Source: Candidatus Brocadia sp. (GTDB lineage: Bacteria; Planctomycetota; Brocadiia; Brocadiales; Brocadiaceae). Taken from it: a stretch of 57,763 nucleotides of DNA. The position numbers were made by a program, and so were the translations under genes. The stretch covers positions 1-57,763 of the forward strand of contig JABWAQ010000008.1 in the NCBI GenBank assembly GCA_013360945.1. The letters run 5' to 3'. Under the pieces are notes generated by a model. The model did no database searches. It saw nothing but the letters and a program-made list of their open reading frames with translations, and was not told the origin of the DNA. Positions 9,603 to 19,730 of this stretch are shown here, in pieces (the stretch's first letter is position 1; each line of letters starts with the position of its first letter).

Positions 9603-9929
9603 TTAATGGTGACCTTCTTTGTGATGGTGTTCCTTACGTTTTTCACATTTTTCATCATCACAAAATTTGCAGGGATCCTTTTTAAATATAGCTGCGCAGT
9701 CATTACAGCATAAAGTAACCTTTTTCCCTTCACATTCCACCTTTACGCCTTTATCTTTATCTACAGCCTTTCCACAAACCACACACTTTGTATTTGCCTT
9801 TTCAGCTTCGGCAGCGGAGGCATCCTTCGTTCCGCAACAACTGGAAGCGAGTGTAGTCTTAACTGTATAAGAAGTTATTAATACAAATGCAAAACCGACA
9901 ATACTTATAAAATATCCAATCCGCTTCAT
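9603..9929 (-). CDS. exported Cys/His-rich metal-binding protein (TRASH/YHS-like)
   Basis: Small 108-residue protein with a signal sequence (about 1-28, ending LASSCCG). The mature part has a CVVCGK knuckle, a VECEGKKVTLCCNDC strand-helix segment and a KDPCKFC tail, the spacing of TRASH/YHS-type metal-binding domains, followed by CDDEKCEK and a His-rich C-terminus (KEHHHKEGHH). It probably binds a soft or transition metal (Cu, Zn or Ni) outside the cytoplasm, as a chaperone or sensor. AAAGGAGTGATTGC precedes the ATG. It is monocistronic between a bidirectional terminator and a repeat-filled gap. The metal cannot be told from the sequence. Confidence 0.8.
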   Translation of the reverse strand: MKRIGYFISIVGFAFVLITSYTVKTTLASSCCGTKDASAAEAEKANTKCVVCGKAVDKDKGVKVECEGKKVTLCCNDCAAIFKKDPCKFCDDEKCEKRKEHHHKEGHH

Positions 9930-9960
9930 GCAATCACTCCTTTCAAATTAAAAACGTTAA

Positions 9961-9977
9961 ATGTATAGGAATTTCAA
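9961..9977 (+). repeat. variant copy of the GTATAGGAAT repeat
   Basis: One T shorter than the copies at 4825 and 19545. It sits about 30 bases upstream of the start of the minus-strand metal-binding protein. Confidence 0.4.
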
Positions 9978-9985
9978 TCTATGTT

Positions 9986-10107
9986 GTAGGGGCGAAGCAT
10001 TTGCTGTCCAGAACATAAGATTACATTCAAATCTAATATCAGCAAATGCTTCGCCCCTACATTGTGTTGAAAACAACGCTGTTATTGGAATTTTTCAAAA
10101 AACTAAA
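9986..10107. repeat. MITE-like palindromic element
   Basis: A perfect 21-bp inverted repeat (9986-10006 with 10040-10060, reading GTAGGGGCGAAGCATTTGC...) is followed by the conserved end TTTTTCAAAAAACTAAA (10091-10107). The same layout occurs at 19301-19446. The outer left end is not preserved here. This element fills most of the gap 9930-10173, in which I see no gene. Confidence 0.7.
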
Positions 10108-10173
10108 ATATCACTAATATTATAAGACATATATCGCTATTTTAAAACATAAAAATAGAATGAATTTCTGAGA

Positions 10174-11547
10174 TTATTCCGCTTGTACGTCCTTTGCGCA
10201 TCGAAATCCTAACGCTACATTAAACAGGTTTGGCTGTTCTGATTTCCTGGTGTTCGTTCGTACCTGAAAGGGTTGGGAAAAACGTGACCCTCCCCGGATT
10301 ACCCGTCGAATACCATTTTCGGGGCCTTTTGGATTCATGGAGGGGGCTTCCTCATAATAGGTATCAAGATACCAATCGGCACACCACTCATGGACACTGC
10401 CCGCCATATCGTAACAACCGTAGATACTTTTTCCACCTTCAATACTGCCAACAGGCTTAGGGTCTCCGCTGAGATTACACCGTACAGGGTTCCATTCATT
10501 TCCCCACGGGAACTTTCTCCCATCCAACCCTCTTGCCGCCTTTTCCCACTCCGCCTCTGTGGGAAGCCGTTTACCTGCCCAGGCTGCATAAGCATAAGCG
10601 TCATACCAATCGATCCGTACAACGGGATAATCCGGAATATTATAGTATTCATTATCCCAGAATCGTGGGGTATGATCCTTTCCACTTGGTTCTCCTTGAA
10701 AACATTTACTGTGATCATTTGTTCTCTTCATAAATTCCAGAAATTCCCAATACTGTGCGTTAGTCACCTCATAACGATCAATCTTAAAGGCATCGAGATA
10801 GACCCTATGCTCAGGATAGGCATCTTCCCTTGCTTCATCTGTCCCCATGATAAATTCACCCGCCGGCACAATGACACTATCATATTTTTTCTTTTGTTCG
10901 CTAAGCGCCTTTTTCATAATCTCATCCCTGCTCTTAAAGGTATCTAAGGCCTTCTTCCGTTTTTCTAACGCAGTTTTGAGCACAACAATGTAACTCTGTA
11001 CCTCTGTAATGTCGCTGGCGCCAGGAGACAGAACGATATATTTTTGTAAATGACGAATGGCTTGCTCTGCATTTCCCAGTTTACTGTATAGCCATCCCAT
11101 GTTGTAATGCAGCGCCGGAAAATCTGAAAATGCCTCTTCGGCCTTCTTATATGACTCTATCGCCGTATCATATGACTCGGCATCACAATAATCATTGCCT
11201 TCCTTATAATATTTCTTTGCAAGCTCTATCTTTTGCTTTAAGGTATCATCCGCCTGGGCAGAAGGCGCCTCTGCGGATGGAATAAGTTTCTTCCCATGCT
11301 CCTTGCAGAATTTTTCATCCGGAGCCCCTTCTTTTTTACATTCAGGGCAGACCATTTTCACGGGGACGTCTGTCAATTTAGCCCCGTCATCGCCGCAAAA
11401 CTTTGTTTCTTCAGAAAACAATTTGTTGCACGTCGGGCATTTTTTCGTCAATACCTTAGTGGAAGGTGACGCTGCATGGAGGATTGAAATCAAAACAAAA
11501 CATGAAATGATTATGCCTAATAAAGTGATCAAATGGGGTCTTTTCAT
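10174..11547 (-). CDS. SUMF1/FGE-type protein with zinc ribbons and TPRs
   Basis: Exported 457-residue protein. Signal sequence 1-26; two zinc-ribbon-like pairs (CPTCNKLFSEETKFCGDDG and CPECKKEGAPDEKFC, residues about 37-85); TPR helices (about 110-190); and a C-terminal formylglycine-generating-enzyme (SUMF1) domain from about 225, with FIMGTDEAREDAYPEHRVYLDAF, RLPTEAEWEKAARG, FPWGNEW, GSVHEWCADWY and VIRGGSR. True FGEs oxidise a sulfatase cysteine; most planctomycete homologues have unknown function, and the active-site cysteine pair is not evident. It lies 6 bases after valS, so it belongs to the valS operon. It may recognise another exported protein. Confidence 0.85.
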   Translation of the reverse strand: MKRPHLITLLGIIISCFVLISILHAASPSTKVLTKKCPTCNKLFSEETKFCGDDGAKLTDVPVKMVCPECKKEGAPDEKFCKEHGKKLIPSAEAPSAQADDTLKQKIELAKKYYKEGNDYCDAESYDTAIESYKKAEEAFSDFPALHYNMGWLYSKLGNAEQAIRHLQKYIVLSPGASDITEVQSYIVVLKTALEKRKKALDTFKSRDEIMKKALSEQKKKYDSVIVPAGEFIMGTDEAREDAYPEHRVYLDAFKIDRYEVTNAQYWEFLEFMKRTNDHSKCFQGEPSGKDHTPRFWDNEYYNIPDYPVVRIDWYDAYAYAAWAGKRLPTEAEWEKAARGLDGRKFPWGNEWNPVRCNLSGDPKPVGSIEGGKSIYGCYDMAGSVHEWCADWYLDTYYEEAPSMNPKGPENGIRRVIRGGSRFSQPFQVRTNTRKSEQPNLFNVALGFRCAKDVQAE

Positions 11548-11553
11548 AATTTC

Positions 11554-14238
11554 TTATCCAAGGTCATTCAAAATAAGTTTTACTTTAAATATTTGTTCTA
11601 ACAATTCCTTTTCACGGTTTTGTTCCATTGCCACGATATGTGCAGGCGCCTTTGCAGCAAAATTTTTATTTTCCAGTTTACGCCGTACCAACAATAAGTG
11701 ATCTTCCATCTGTTTCAAGTGTTTCGATTGGCGCTCCTTTTCTACAATTGGATCAATAATGCCTGCAAGCGGTACAAATGCCTGTATCTTTCCAATAACT
11801 TCGCAAGCAGAATGAGCCGGCTTCGCAAGGTCTTTGCCAATTTCTAAACGGTCAATACTGGCCATTAGTTTGAGCAGGCCCGAATGTGCATTCAAATCAC
11901 ATTCATTATCGCCGGAGACAGAGATAATGGCATCCAATGGTTGCTTTTCCTTGATATTCATCTTGCTGCGTATATTCCGAATAGCCCGGATAACGTCTTG
12001 CAAGATAACCATGTTTTCTTCAGAAACCTTGTCTTCATACCGTTCATCTGTCCTGGGCCAGACATCGCACATAAGAGACTCGCTGCGCAAGTCTTCCCGG
12101 ATGCCGATTTTATTTTCGTAAACCTTACTCTTTAAATTCTGCCACAGTTCTTCTGTAATAAAAGGGATGAATGGATGCAGCAAATGTAATATTTGATTAA
12201 AAACTTTTGCAAGTATGGTTTGTGCAACTTTTTTATCTCTTTGATTCGTAGGTCTATAGAGTCTCGCCTTTACGAGTTCAAGGTACCAATCGCAGAATGA
12301 ATGCCAGGTAAAGTCATAGACCTCCATGGCTGCGTCATTAAATTTGAACTGCTCCAGGTATAACGTGCACGCCCTGATGGTTGCGTTTGACCTGCTGAGG
12401 ATCCACCTGTCTTCAAATTGATAGTCTGGCGGTTGTAGAGTAATCTCCTGCGGGTGTTCTTCCTCCAAATTCATTATGATAAAACGCGCCGCATTCCACA
12501 GTTTATTGGTAAAATTACGGCCCATTTCAAACCTGCTTTCCGAGAGTTTTATATCCTGACCTTCGGTGGTTAAGACGATAATTGAAAAACGCACGGCATC
12601 CGCACCATACTGGTCGATCATGACAAGGGGGTCAATGCCGTTCCCCAGTGATTTGCTCATTTTTCTGCCCTGCTCGTCGAGGATAGTACCGTGGATGTAG
12701 ACGTGAGAGAAGGGGACGTGGCGCATGATTTCGAGTCCCATCATAACCATCCGTGCCACCCAAAAATAGATGATTCCCCGATCGGTTACCAGGGTAGACG
12801 TTGGGTAGTAATATTGCAGCTCCGGTGTTTGTCCGGGCCAACCCATCGTGGAGAATGGCCACAGGGCAGAACTAAACCATGTATCAAGTACGTCCTTATC
12901 CTGTTTCAAGGCAGTACTATTGCATTTAGAGCACTTCATCGGTGCCTCGCGCACTACGGTAATTGCGGCACAGTCCTGGCAATACCAGGCAGGGATACGA
13001 TGTCCCCACCATATTTGCCTGGAAATACACCAATCGCGTACGTGGTCCAACCAGCCTAAATATATCTTTTCCCAGCGTTCAGGGAAAAAGGTTACTGATT
13101 TTTTCTGAGTAGCCTCGATAGCGGCATCTGCAAGGGGGCGCATCCTGACAAACCACTGATCGGAAATATACGGCTCTATAACGGTGTGACACCGGTAACA
13201 ATGTCCGACTGAATGCTTGTGAGGAGTGACCATTTCGATATATTTCTTCAATTTTAATTCTTCTATTAATGCATCCCTGCACTCAAACCGGTCTAGTCCT
13301 TCATAATCCCCGGCAAGTTCATTCATAACCCCGTTTTCCTGCATTATGACAATTGAGGGCAAGTTATGGCGCTTGCCCATCTCAAAATCATTCGGATCAT
13401 GAGCCGGGGTGACCTTAACCGCCCCTGTTCCGAAGGAAGGATCAACAAATTCGTCGGCAATTACAGGCATTTCACGCCCAAGAATCGGTAAGGTAAGGAT
13501 TTCACCGATCATCTCTTTATAACGTTCATCCTTTGGATTAACGGCTACTGCGACGTCGCCTAACATGGTTTCAGGACGGGTTGTGGCCACCACCAGGAAG
13601 AGATGCTGCGCGTCCTTGAATGGATATTTTATGTGCCACAGGTGACCTTCGTGTTCCTCATGCTCAACCTCGTCATCGGATAACGCGGTACGGCATCGGG
13701 GGCACCAATTAATCATGTATTTACCCTTGTAAATTAATCCCTGTTCAAAGAGGCGCACAAAAGTTTCCCTTACCGCAACAGAAAGTCCATCGTCCATAGT
13801 GAACCGTTCCCGTGACCAATCGCAGGAACTCCCCAGTTTTTTCAATTGTTTAATAATGGTTGAACCGTACTGGTTCTTCCATTTCCATACTTCTTCTATA
13901 AAACGTTCCCGTCCCAGTTGTTCACGCTTGATGCGTTTGGTTGCCAGTTCCCGTTCAACCACGTTTTGAGTTGCAATACCTGCATGATCCGTACCAGGCA
14001 TCCAGAGGGCATTGTATCCCTGCATGCGCCTCCAGCGGATTAAAATATCCTGGATAATATTATTCAAGGCATGCCCCATATGAAGCACACCGGTTACGTT
14101 AGGGGGGGGGATAACGATGACGTATGGTTCCTTTGAAGGATCTGGCACACTGTGAAAAAAACCATTTTCCTCCCAGAATTGATACCACCGGTCTTCTATT
14201 TCTTTGGGATTATATTGTGTGGATAGTTGTGTTTGCAT
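11554..14238 (-). CDS. valS: valyl-tRNA synthetase
   Basis: Class I synthetase, 894 residues, cytoplasmic; charges tRNA-Val. The HIGH signature appears as HMGH in PPPNVTGVLHMGHALNN, the large CP1 editing domain follows, and the KMSKS loop is GRKMSKSLGNGIDPL. An anticodon-binding domain and a C-terminal coiled coil (last 70 residues, rich in Lys/Glu/Leu) are present as in other bacterial ValRS. Length is normal. It is the middle gene of a three-gene minus-strand run: the ChaN-PDZ gene ends 3 bases before it and the SUMF1 gene starts 6 bases after it. Confidence 0.96.
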   Translation of the reverse strand: MQTQLSTQYNPKEIEDRWYQFWEENGFFHSVPDPSKEPYVIVIPPPNVTGVLHMGHALNNIIQDILIRWRRMQGYNALWMPGTDHAGIATQNVVERELATKRIKREQLGRERFIEEVWKWKNQYGSTIIKQLKKLGSSCDWSRERFTMDDGLSVAVRETFVRLFEQGLIYKGKYMINWCPRCRTALSDDEVEHEEHEGHLWHIKYPFKDAQHLFLVVATTRPETMLGDVAVAVNPKDERYKEMIGEILTLPILGREMPVIADEFVDPSFGTGAVKVTPAHDPNDFEMGKRHNLPSIVIMQENGVMNELAGDYEGLDRFECRDALIEELKLKKYIEMVTPHKHSVGHCYRCHTVIEPYISDQWFVRMRPLADAAIEATQKKSVTFFPERWEKIYLGWLDHVRDWCISRQIWWGHRIPAWYCQDCAAITVVREAPMKCSKCNSTALKQDKDVLDTWFSSALWPFSTMGWPGQTPELQYYYPTSTLVTDRGIIYFWVARMVMMGLEIMRHVPFSHVYIHGTILDEQGRKMSKSLGNGIDPLVMIDQYGADAVRFSIIVLTTEGQDIKLSESRFEMGRNFTNKLWNAARFIIMNLEEEHPQEITLQPPDYQFEDRWILSRSNATIRACTLYLEQFKFNDAAMEVYDFTWHSFCDWYLELVKARLYRPTNQRDKKVAQTILAKVFNQILHLLHPFIPFITEELWQNLKSKVYENKIGIREDLRSESLMCDVWPRTDERYEDKVSEENMVILQDVIRAIRNIRSKMNIKEKQPLDAIISVSGDNECDLNAHSGLLKLMASIDRLEIGKDLAKPAHSACEVIGKIQAFVPLAGIIDPIVEKERQSKHLKQMEDHLLLVRRKLENKNFAAKAPAHIVAMEQNREKELLEQIFKVKLILNDLG

Positions 14239-14241
14239 AGT

Positions 14242-15486
14242 TTACTTCTGTTTCATTTCAAAAAGGGTAACTTCGCTAAAAGTCTTCTTCCCGTTTCGTT
14301 CGATTTCCACCGTGCATGTATCCCCAAACTGCTTCGTCTGGAGGTAATGAACCAGCCCCATAACGCTTTCCAGAATTTTTCCGTCGATGGAAAGAATAGT
14401 ATCGCCTGCCAGGAATCCAGCCTTTTCCGCAGGGCTCTCCGGACTTATCTCCTGTATAATCAACTTGTTGTCGCTTGTTTTCCGGATCTGAATCCCTAAA
14501 TATATCCTCTTTCCCTGAATTGTCTGAGGCGGGATGATCCATACAAAATCAGCCGGTTCCAGGGGAATGTCCTGTAAAAACATGTCTTGATCGGCTGTTG
14601 GTTTGTTCTCTCGAAATTCTGCCGGATAAATCGTATAATAAGGCAGGAAATTGCGTCGAAACACCCTCTTGGGGATGCCAAAGTCATATATTATGTGGCC
14701 GTTTCCGGCAAATACGAGAAACTTTTTGTCTTTACCCTCCCATGAGGATAGATAGTCTGCAACCGTTTGTGCCATGTACTCTTCCCATAAACACTGTACA
14801 CCATTATATCGTTCCAAATTGGCTGAAGGGTCCATCACATGCCCTCGTATGGCATTCGCCAGATAGACCCGGTGAAAGTAATCGTCCGTATCAATTTCAG
14901 GTAATTGTTTTTTTTCTTCCTCACTTAAGGCTTTTAGCCCTTTTTTACTTACTATTTTTACCAGATCTTTTGGTGCATTTAAGGCGATTACAGGGATTTT
15001 TTTTTCACGGGCGAAGTCCAGGATATCTTTATACAAGCTATAATCATATCCCCACTCTTTATCCCATTGTGTCTCTTCCAGGAATTTTTGTTCATCTATC
15101 TCTCCGGCAATCCACTGGTCTATAAAAGGTTGGTATGGCCTTGTAAACATCTCCATGCCAATGGCTATGTTGTTCCCAAATTGCTCAAAACAAGCCTTGA
15201 GTATCTTTAGTTGAACCTGATGCGATGCCATGTTTTCATGGGTTTCACCAACGTAGAGGACGCTTGCACAATTAAAAAAATGGCTTAAGATAGCAAACTG
15301 CACTTTTTCTCCTGTGGGGATATGAATAATATCGTTAAGCGCCACCTGCTGCGGGAAATTTTTTATCCTGTCTGATTCCGGAAAGGCGCTCATCGGTAAG
15401 AGGAGGGAAAAAACAGATAAAAAGAGAATAACCGTACTAAAACTTTTCATCCGCAAATGCATGATAAAACTCTTTGCTGCCTGCAT
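14242..15486 (-). CDS. ChaN-like (DUF399) protein with C-terminal PDZ domain
   Basis: Exported protein of about 414 residues. I chose the ATG at 15486 because AGGA lies 9 bases before it; an in-frame ATG at 15543 has no ribosome site. A hydrophobic signal segment ends near AFPESD. The ChaN/DUF399 domain shows LYVGETHENMASHQ, GMEMF, and FAGNGHIIYDFGIP; characterised ChaN binds haem and is linked to iron uptake. A PDZ domain (YLGIQI, SPAEKAGFLAGDTILSIDG) ends the protein, suggesting docking to another exported protein or protease. It leads the valS operon with a 3-base gap. Haem binding would fit an organism rich in c-type cytochromes, but is inferred. Confidence 0.8.
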   Translation of the reverse strand: MQAAKSFIMHLRMKSFSTVILFLSVFSLLLPMSAFPESDRIKNFPQQVALNDIIHIPTGEKVQFAILSHFFNCASVLYVGETHENMASHQVQLKILKACFEQFGNNIAIGMEMFTRPYQPFIDQWIAGEIDEQKFLEETQWDKEWGYDYSLYKDILDFAREKKIPVIALNAPKDLVKIVSKKGLKALSEEEKKQLPEIDTDDYFHRVYLANAIRGHVMDPSANLERYNGVQCLWEEYMAQTVADYLSSWEGKDKKFLVFAGNGHIIYDFGIPKRVFRRNFLPYYTIYPAEFRENKPTADQDMFLQDIPLEPADFVWIIPPQTIQGKRIYLGIQIRKTSDNKLIIQEISPESPAEKAGFLAGDTILSIDGKILESVMGLVHYLQTKQFGDTCTVEIERNGKKTFSEVTLFEMKQK

Positions 15487-15561
15487 GGTTTTAAATCCTA
15501 TAGTATTTTCAGAGAAATATTTTGACAATTTCGGCAAAAACAATTCAACGCCAACCCTTGT

Positions 15562-15588
15562 GCAGGTGCGGGGTTTCCCCGCCCCTGC
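15562..15588. repeat. GC-rich hairpin
   Basis: Arms 15562-15573 and 15577-15588 pair with a single mismatch around TTT. No T-tract follows on the plus strand. It lies upstream of the ChaN-PDZ gene and is probably a REP-like repeat. Confidence 0.5.
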
Positions 15589-16387
15589 ATTTCGCAGGAC
15601 AGCGCCATAAATGTCGCGCTACATGTTCCGACTCGTTCGGGTCAGATAAAATTTAATTTTAACAATATACCATTTTTTTGTTATTAATCAAATCCTCATT
15701 TATTGTTTTGGAAAATTCATGGCTGCTCTAAATTCAATGTATCAGTTTCAAAAATGAACGGTGTGATAGCAGCAATACGATATGTGGTTGAAGAAAGGGA
15801 AAAGCCCACCCCTTTGCCCTGTACGTGTTAAGTTAAGGATCTATAAATTATCTTTAACCCCTTGTGCTGGTCCAGACGCTCCACCTGTCGTTTTTACATG
15901 TCCCCCGCTGGCGGGGGTGGATTGGATTTCTTCACCACTTCAACTACTCCTTTATCATGAATAAAGGGTTCTCCTTTTGAACCTACGGCAATAGCTTGCT
16001 ATCATTGCATAGTAACTGTCTAAACTTATGGACATTCAGGTTAACATGACTGCCAGAATTTTCACTTATGCTATTTCACCCCCTTAATCCCCCGCCAGCG
16101 GGGGACAGTTGCCACCTTCCACTCCACCACGGGGTGCAGTCGATAGTTGTCTTCCTCAGTGAGCGGGATGCAGGGGTTGTAATTCATCATTTCCAAGGTC
16201 TTTCTAGGTCTTGCAGGTGATGAGAAAACGTTAATTAAAGAGTACGTGGGTAACAATTCTGATATGAAACGGAAATGAAAATTCATTATACCCTGAAACT
16301 AAAATACCCTCTGAGGGGAAGACTGAAAATAGGGTACAGTGGCTGAAATATTGCCCTGAAATGTGCTGAAAGGCAGGAATTAGAGGG
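15589..16387. other. long intergenic region without a recognisable gene
   Basis: About 800 bases between the ChaN-PDZ start and the DUF4145 stop. Only short, low-quality ORFs are present. It holds fragments of common local repeats (for example CCCCCGCCAGCGGGGG near 16088 and a similar CCCCCGCTGGCGGGGG near 15902), which look like decayed palindromic repeats. Confidence 0.5.
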
Positions 16388-17050
16388 CTAGACCTTTTTC
16401 ATCCCCTTTTTATCGGCTTCCCTAAGTTTGAAATTCAGTATTTCCCGTTTCCTTTTTATTATCGCCGGTTGAACAAAATAAAAATTAAATAATACTTCCA
16501 GTACATCAAGATTCCAATCCGCCTCCCCTGGTTCAACATCCACAACCTCACCGGGTCTTTCACTCTTAATGGGATAGGCTGCAAATTTACCGATTTTCCG
16601 AACATCATCAATAGTCTCCGCTATGTACTGCGGTAAACTCCTGCTGTCTAATACCTCCTGAATTTCATTGGCAAGGCTGGACGCATTCACCTTTGCCTTT
16701 TCTCGCAAGAGGCGTTGCAGGCAGCGACGACTTAATGCCGCGCTTGCCTTTGGACTATCAGAAAGCACGGTACAGGCCTCCCGATACTCTTTTGCAAATT
16801 CATCAGGGACTTCTTTCGAGAGTGGCACACGGCTGGGAGCCCTCGGGTAAATAAGACGCTCGTCTTTGATAAACTCTAAAACATATCGTCCCCCAATACT
16901 GCCAATTTTACCACTCCCCAAAACAAGCACCACGCGATCACAGGATGGGCATTTCCTGCTAATAACCCCCCAATCACCCTCTGAATCGTTACCGACAGGT
17001 ATTACCTCATAGAAGTCGTGAAATGACTCCAGGCAATGTGGACATTTCAT
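16388..17050 (-). CDS. DUF4145 protein with N-terminal zinc ribbon
   Basis: Cytoplasmic 220-residue protein. CPHC (residues 3-6) and CPSC (about 34-37) make an N-terminal zinc ribbon; residues about 85-190 form the DUF4145 helical domain (EYREACTVL, ALSRRCLQRLLREK, IDDVRKIGKFAAYP). DUF4145 domains often accompany restriction, helicase or toxin-type genes, but here the gene stands alone between guaA and a repeat region, so no function can be named. GGGGGA lies about 9 bases before the ATG. Confidence 0.8.
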   Translation of the reverse strand: MKCPHCLESFHDFYEVIPVGNDSEGDWGVISRKCPSCDRVVLVLGSGKIGSIGGRYVLEFIKDERLIYPRAPSRVPLSKEVPDEFAKEYREACTVLSDSPKASAALSRRCLQRLLREKAKVNASSLANEIQEVLDSRSLPQYIAETIDDVRKIGKFAAYPIKSERPGEVVDVEPGEADWNLDVLEVLFNFYFVQPAIIKRKREILNFKLREADKKGMKKV

Positions 17051-17108
17051 ATGCTGGCATCCCCCGGAAAATGTTTTAAAAGATTAGACACTACGTCTTA
17101 TATTTCTC

Positions 17109-18659
17109 CTATTCCCACTCGATAGTGCTTGGTGGTTTGGTGCTAATGTCATAGACCACGCGATTGACACCCCTGACCTCATTGATGATCCTGTTGGAAA
17201 TGATTTCCAATACCTCATGCGGGATGCGGTACCAGTCGGCGGTCATAAAGTCGGTTGATTCTACAGCACGGATGGCGATGACGTTTTCGTAACTTCTTTC
17301 GTCCCCCATGATCCCCACCGTGCTGAGTGGCAGGAGTACGGCAAAACACTGGGCAATGGAACGATAGAGCCCTGCCTTGTGTATTTCCTCGATAACAATC
17401 CGGTCGGCATTGCGAAGGATTTCCAAACGGGGTTTGGTCACCTCACCAATAATCCGGATGGCGAGCCCAGGACCGGGGAAGGGATGACGCCAGACCAGTT
17501 CTTCCGGCAATCCGAGATCTTCCCCTATCTTCCGTACCTCATCCTTAAATAAAAACCGCAGGGGTTCAATTAATTCAAAGCCTAACTCTGCCGGCAGTCC
17601 CCCCACATTGTGATGACTCTTAATTACTACAGTCGGACCCCCGTGTGCCGGGATGCTCTCGATGACATCAGGATAAAGTGTGCCCTGTGCCAGGAATTTC
17701 GCCTGAGATATCTTCTTTGCCTCTTCCTTGAAAATTTCAATGAATTCGCGACCAATGATCTTACGCTTTTTTTCCGGATCAGTTACGCCTGTTAATTTAT
17801 CTAAAAACCGGTCCCGTGCATCGATGGCGTGCAGATCGACCGTAAAGTGCTCTTTAAACGTTTTAACAACCTCCTCGGCTTCGTAGTTCCTTAAAAGACC
17901 GTTATCAACAAAAATACAGGACAGGTGATTGCCAATGGCCTTGTGGATGAGCGCCGCCGTTACTGCGGAATCAACGCCGCCTGAGAGCCCGCATACCACC
18001 CTCCCGTTTCCAACTTGCCTGCGGATGTCGGGCAAGGCATGTTCTATGTATGAATGCATCTCCCAGTCACCGGTACAACCGCAAATTTCATAGAGAAAAT
18101 TACGGATGATCTGACTTCCCTGCGGTGTGTGGGTAACTTCAGGATGGAACTGCACACCGTAGAATGCCGCCTTCTTGTGCTTCACGGCGGCATAAGGGCA
18201 ACTCCACGTAAATGCAAGCGACTCGAATTCTTTAGGTAATTCAACAACCTGATCGCCGTGACTCATCCATACGGTGATGTCTTGTGCGAGTGATTTGAAT
18301 AACATGCTTTCATTGTTAACAGTACAGGCTGTCCTCCCGTATTCCCGTGTAGCCGTAGGTTGCACGGCAGCACCAAGCATTTGACATCCCAGTTGCATCC
18401 CGTAGCAGATGCCTAATATGGGGATTCCCAGGGCGGCTATTTCTTCATCACACCGGGGGGCATTTTTTACATAGACGCTGGCCGGACCACCGCTGAGGAT
18501 AATACCCTTTGGATTGGCTTTCAGTATCTCTTCTGCGGTAATCTTGTGTGAGACGATTTCGCTGAAGACGTTATTCTCTCTTACCCTGCGTGCAATCAGC
18601 TGGGCGTATTGCGAACCAAAATCGAGGATCAAAACCTTTTCTTTATTTTCTTCAATCAT
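17109..18659 (-). CDS. guaA: GMP synthase (glutamine-hydrolysing)
   Basis: GuaA, 516 residues: XMP to GMP, using ATP and glutamine. The N-terminal class I amidotransferase has [11 protein letters not shown] (nucleophilic Cys) and the FHPEVTHT His/Glu pair. The ATP-pyrophosphatase domain carries the P-loop [10 protein letters not shown]. The C-terminal dimerisation domain ends [11 protein letters not shown], the invariant family tail. Length is normal. It is about 60 bases downstream of nothing else on its strand and appears to be its own unit; the 58-base gap to DUF4145 may allow read-through. Confidence 0.97.
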   Translation of the reverse strand: MIEENKEKVLILDFGSQYAQLIARRVRENNVFSEIVSHKITAEEILKANPKGIILSGGPASVYVKNAPRCDEEIAALGIPILGICYGMQLGCQMLGAAVQPTATREYGRTACTVNNESMLFKSLAQDITVWMSHGDQVVELPKEFESLAFTWSCPYAAVKHKKAAFYGVQFHPEVTHTPQGSQIIRNFLYEICGCTGDWEMHSYIEHALPDIRRQVGNGRVVCGLSGGVDSAVTAALIHKAIGNHLSCIFVDNGLLRNYEAEEVVKTFKEHFTVDLHAIDARDRFLDKLTGVTDPEKKRKIIGREFIEIFKEEAKKISQAKFLAQGTLYPDVIESIPAHGGPTVVIKSHHNVGGLPAELGFELIEPLRFLFKDEVRKIGEDLGLPEELVWRHPFPGPGLAIRIIGEVTKPRLEILRNADRIVIEEIHKAGLYRSIAQCFAVLLPLSTVGIMGDERSYENVIAIRAVESTDFMTADWYRIPHEVLEIISNRIINEVRGVNRVVYDISTKPPSTIEWE

Positions 18660-18713
18660 TTCATGTCCCTGAACATAGAGTAGTGGTTGTAAAAATTCGC
18701 AGTCTTTTTATAG

Positions 18714-18739
18714 TACATAACGCCGCACAGCCGCAACCA
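18714..18739 (-). repeat. dispersed 26-base repeat
   Basis: Inverted copy of a word reading about GGTTGCGGCTGTGCTGCGTT. Other copies are at 20284-20309, 27714-27736 and 53625-53650, always between genes. Confidence 0.5.
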
Positions 18740-18868
18740 AGTCCTCTTTAGCAAAGCTTGCTATAATGGAGAAAGTAGTTGAGCTTTAAGGAAAAAAGCT
18801 ATACTCTTTCTTGAATTGAATAGGTTTAGTAAGTTAGAGAAATTCAAGCCAAAGAAAGGAGTATTGCA

Positions 18869-19027
18869 GTGAAAGATATTAAGACAGAGAAGGGGAAGAA
18901 AATCAATAAGAAAAGCTTGATAGTGGCATTGGATGTGGCGCAAGAGAAGCACGTGGTGTATATGCGGAGTTCTGATGAGATGGAAGAAAAGATGAAGGAA
19001 TATCTTGCGAAGACCCACAATAAATGA
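18869..19027 (+). pseudogene. IS110-family transposase, N-terminal remnant
   Basis: A GTG-started 52-codon frame with a good AAAGGAG site encodes the very start of an IS110/IS1111-type DEDD transposase: LIVALDVAQEKHVVYMRS matches the first catalytic-Asp strand. It stops at a TGA after about one eighth of the normal 400 residues and no downstream continuation is visible. The flank to about 19275 has no recognisable coding sense and is probably the rest of the decayed element. Confidence 0.7.
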
Positions 19028-19300
19028 CTCAGAAATTCTCAGATTAAGCGGAGGCGATTGCAACCTGAGACCATGAGTGTTTTATTGCCAGGTTGAGGAA
19101 AAATGAAAAGCCAAAAAGGTTGTGATATACCGGTTCCGCGTGAAGCAACCGAAGGGCATGCTGGAGGAGGGTTTTCGTTCATAGCTTTGATACTTCCTGG
19201 GATGGATGGGAGATATTTGGCGAAAGACCCGGGAGTTGAGAGATGTTTGTCTGATGGCGGGTGAACTGTTACCAAAATTCAAATATTTTGAGACTTATAC

Positions 19301-19446
19301 GCTATTTTAGTTTTTTGAAAAAGTAGGGGCGAAGTATTTGCCCGTTTGGGTGTAAACGCATTTATGTCAATTATAGCAAATGTTTCGCTCCTGCACGGTC
19401 TGAAAATATCGTTGTTAGTGGAATTTTTCAAAAAACTAAAGTGTTG
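19301..19446. mobile_element. MITE-like element with terminal inverted repeats
   Basis: Left end TTTAGTTTTTTGAAAAA at 19306-19322 and right end TTTTTCAAAAAACTAAA at 19424-19440 are exact inverted copies. The interior has an imperfect GTAGGGGCGAAGTATTTGC... inverted repeat matching the one at 9986-10060. No ORF. It is presumably moved by a transposase encoded elsewhere. Confidence 0.75.
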
Positions 19447-19544
19447 CAGATTATCTATCTAATTAATGGGAACAAAATAACTACAAAAGGAATTTATATA
19501 CATGGAACAGCAGAAAACAGAATAAGCACACCGTTATTAATCGA

Positions 19545-19561
19545 TTGTATAGGAATTTTCA
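19545..19561 (+). repeat. dispersed short repeat TTGTATAGGAATTTTCA
   Basis: Identical to the copy at 4825-4841, in the 290-base gap upstream of the ferredoxin gene. Confidence 0.5.
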
Positions 19562-19730
19562 GTTTGTTTAATCGGGTTTCTGGTGGATTAAGCGATAGCG
19601 ACTCCACCTTTTCCGGAAATATTATTGATGGATTTGTTGTAAAAACCTCTGCTTTTTTGGTTGCGACTAGTTGAGATTTATTATAAAATTACCGTAATTA
19701 TTTATCCAAAAACACAAGGAGTATCAACAA

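Noticed and set aside
15782-15964. 60-codon plus-strand ORF in the 15.6-16.4 kb gap
   Set aside because: Overlaps repeat fragments (CCCGCTGGCGGGGG), no ribosome site, no recognisable protein features.
19441-19674. 77-codon plus-strand ORF
   Set aside because: It starts in a MITE end and runs through a dispersed repeat; no ribosome site or family resemblance.
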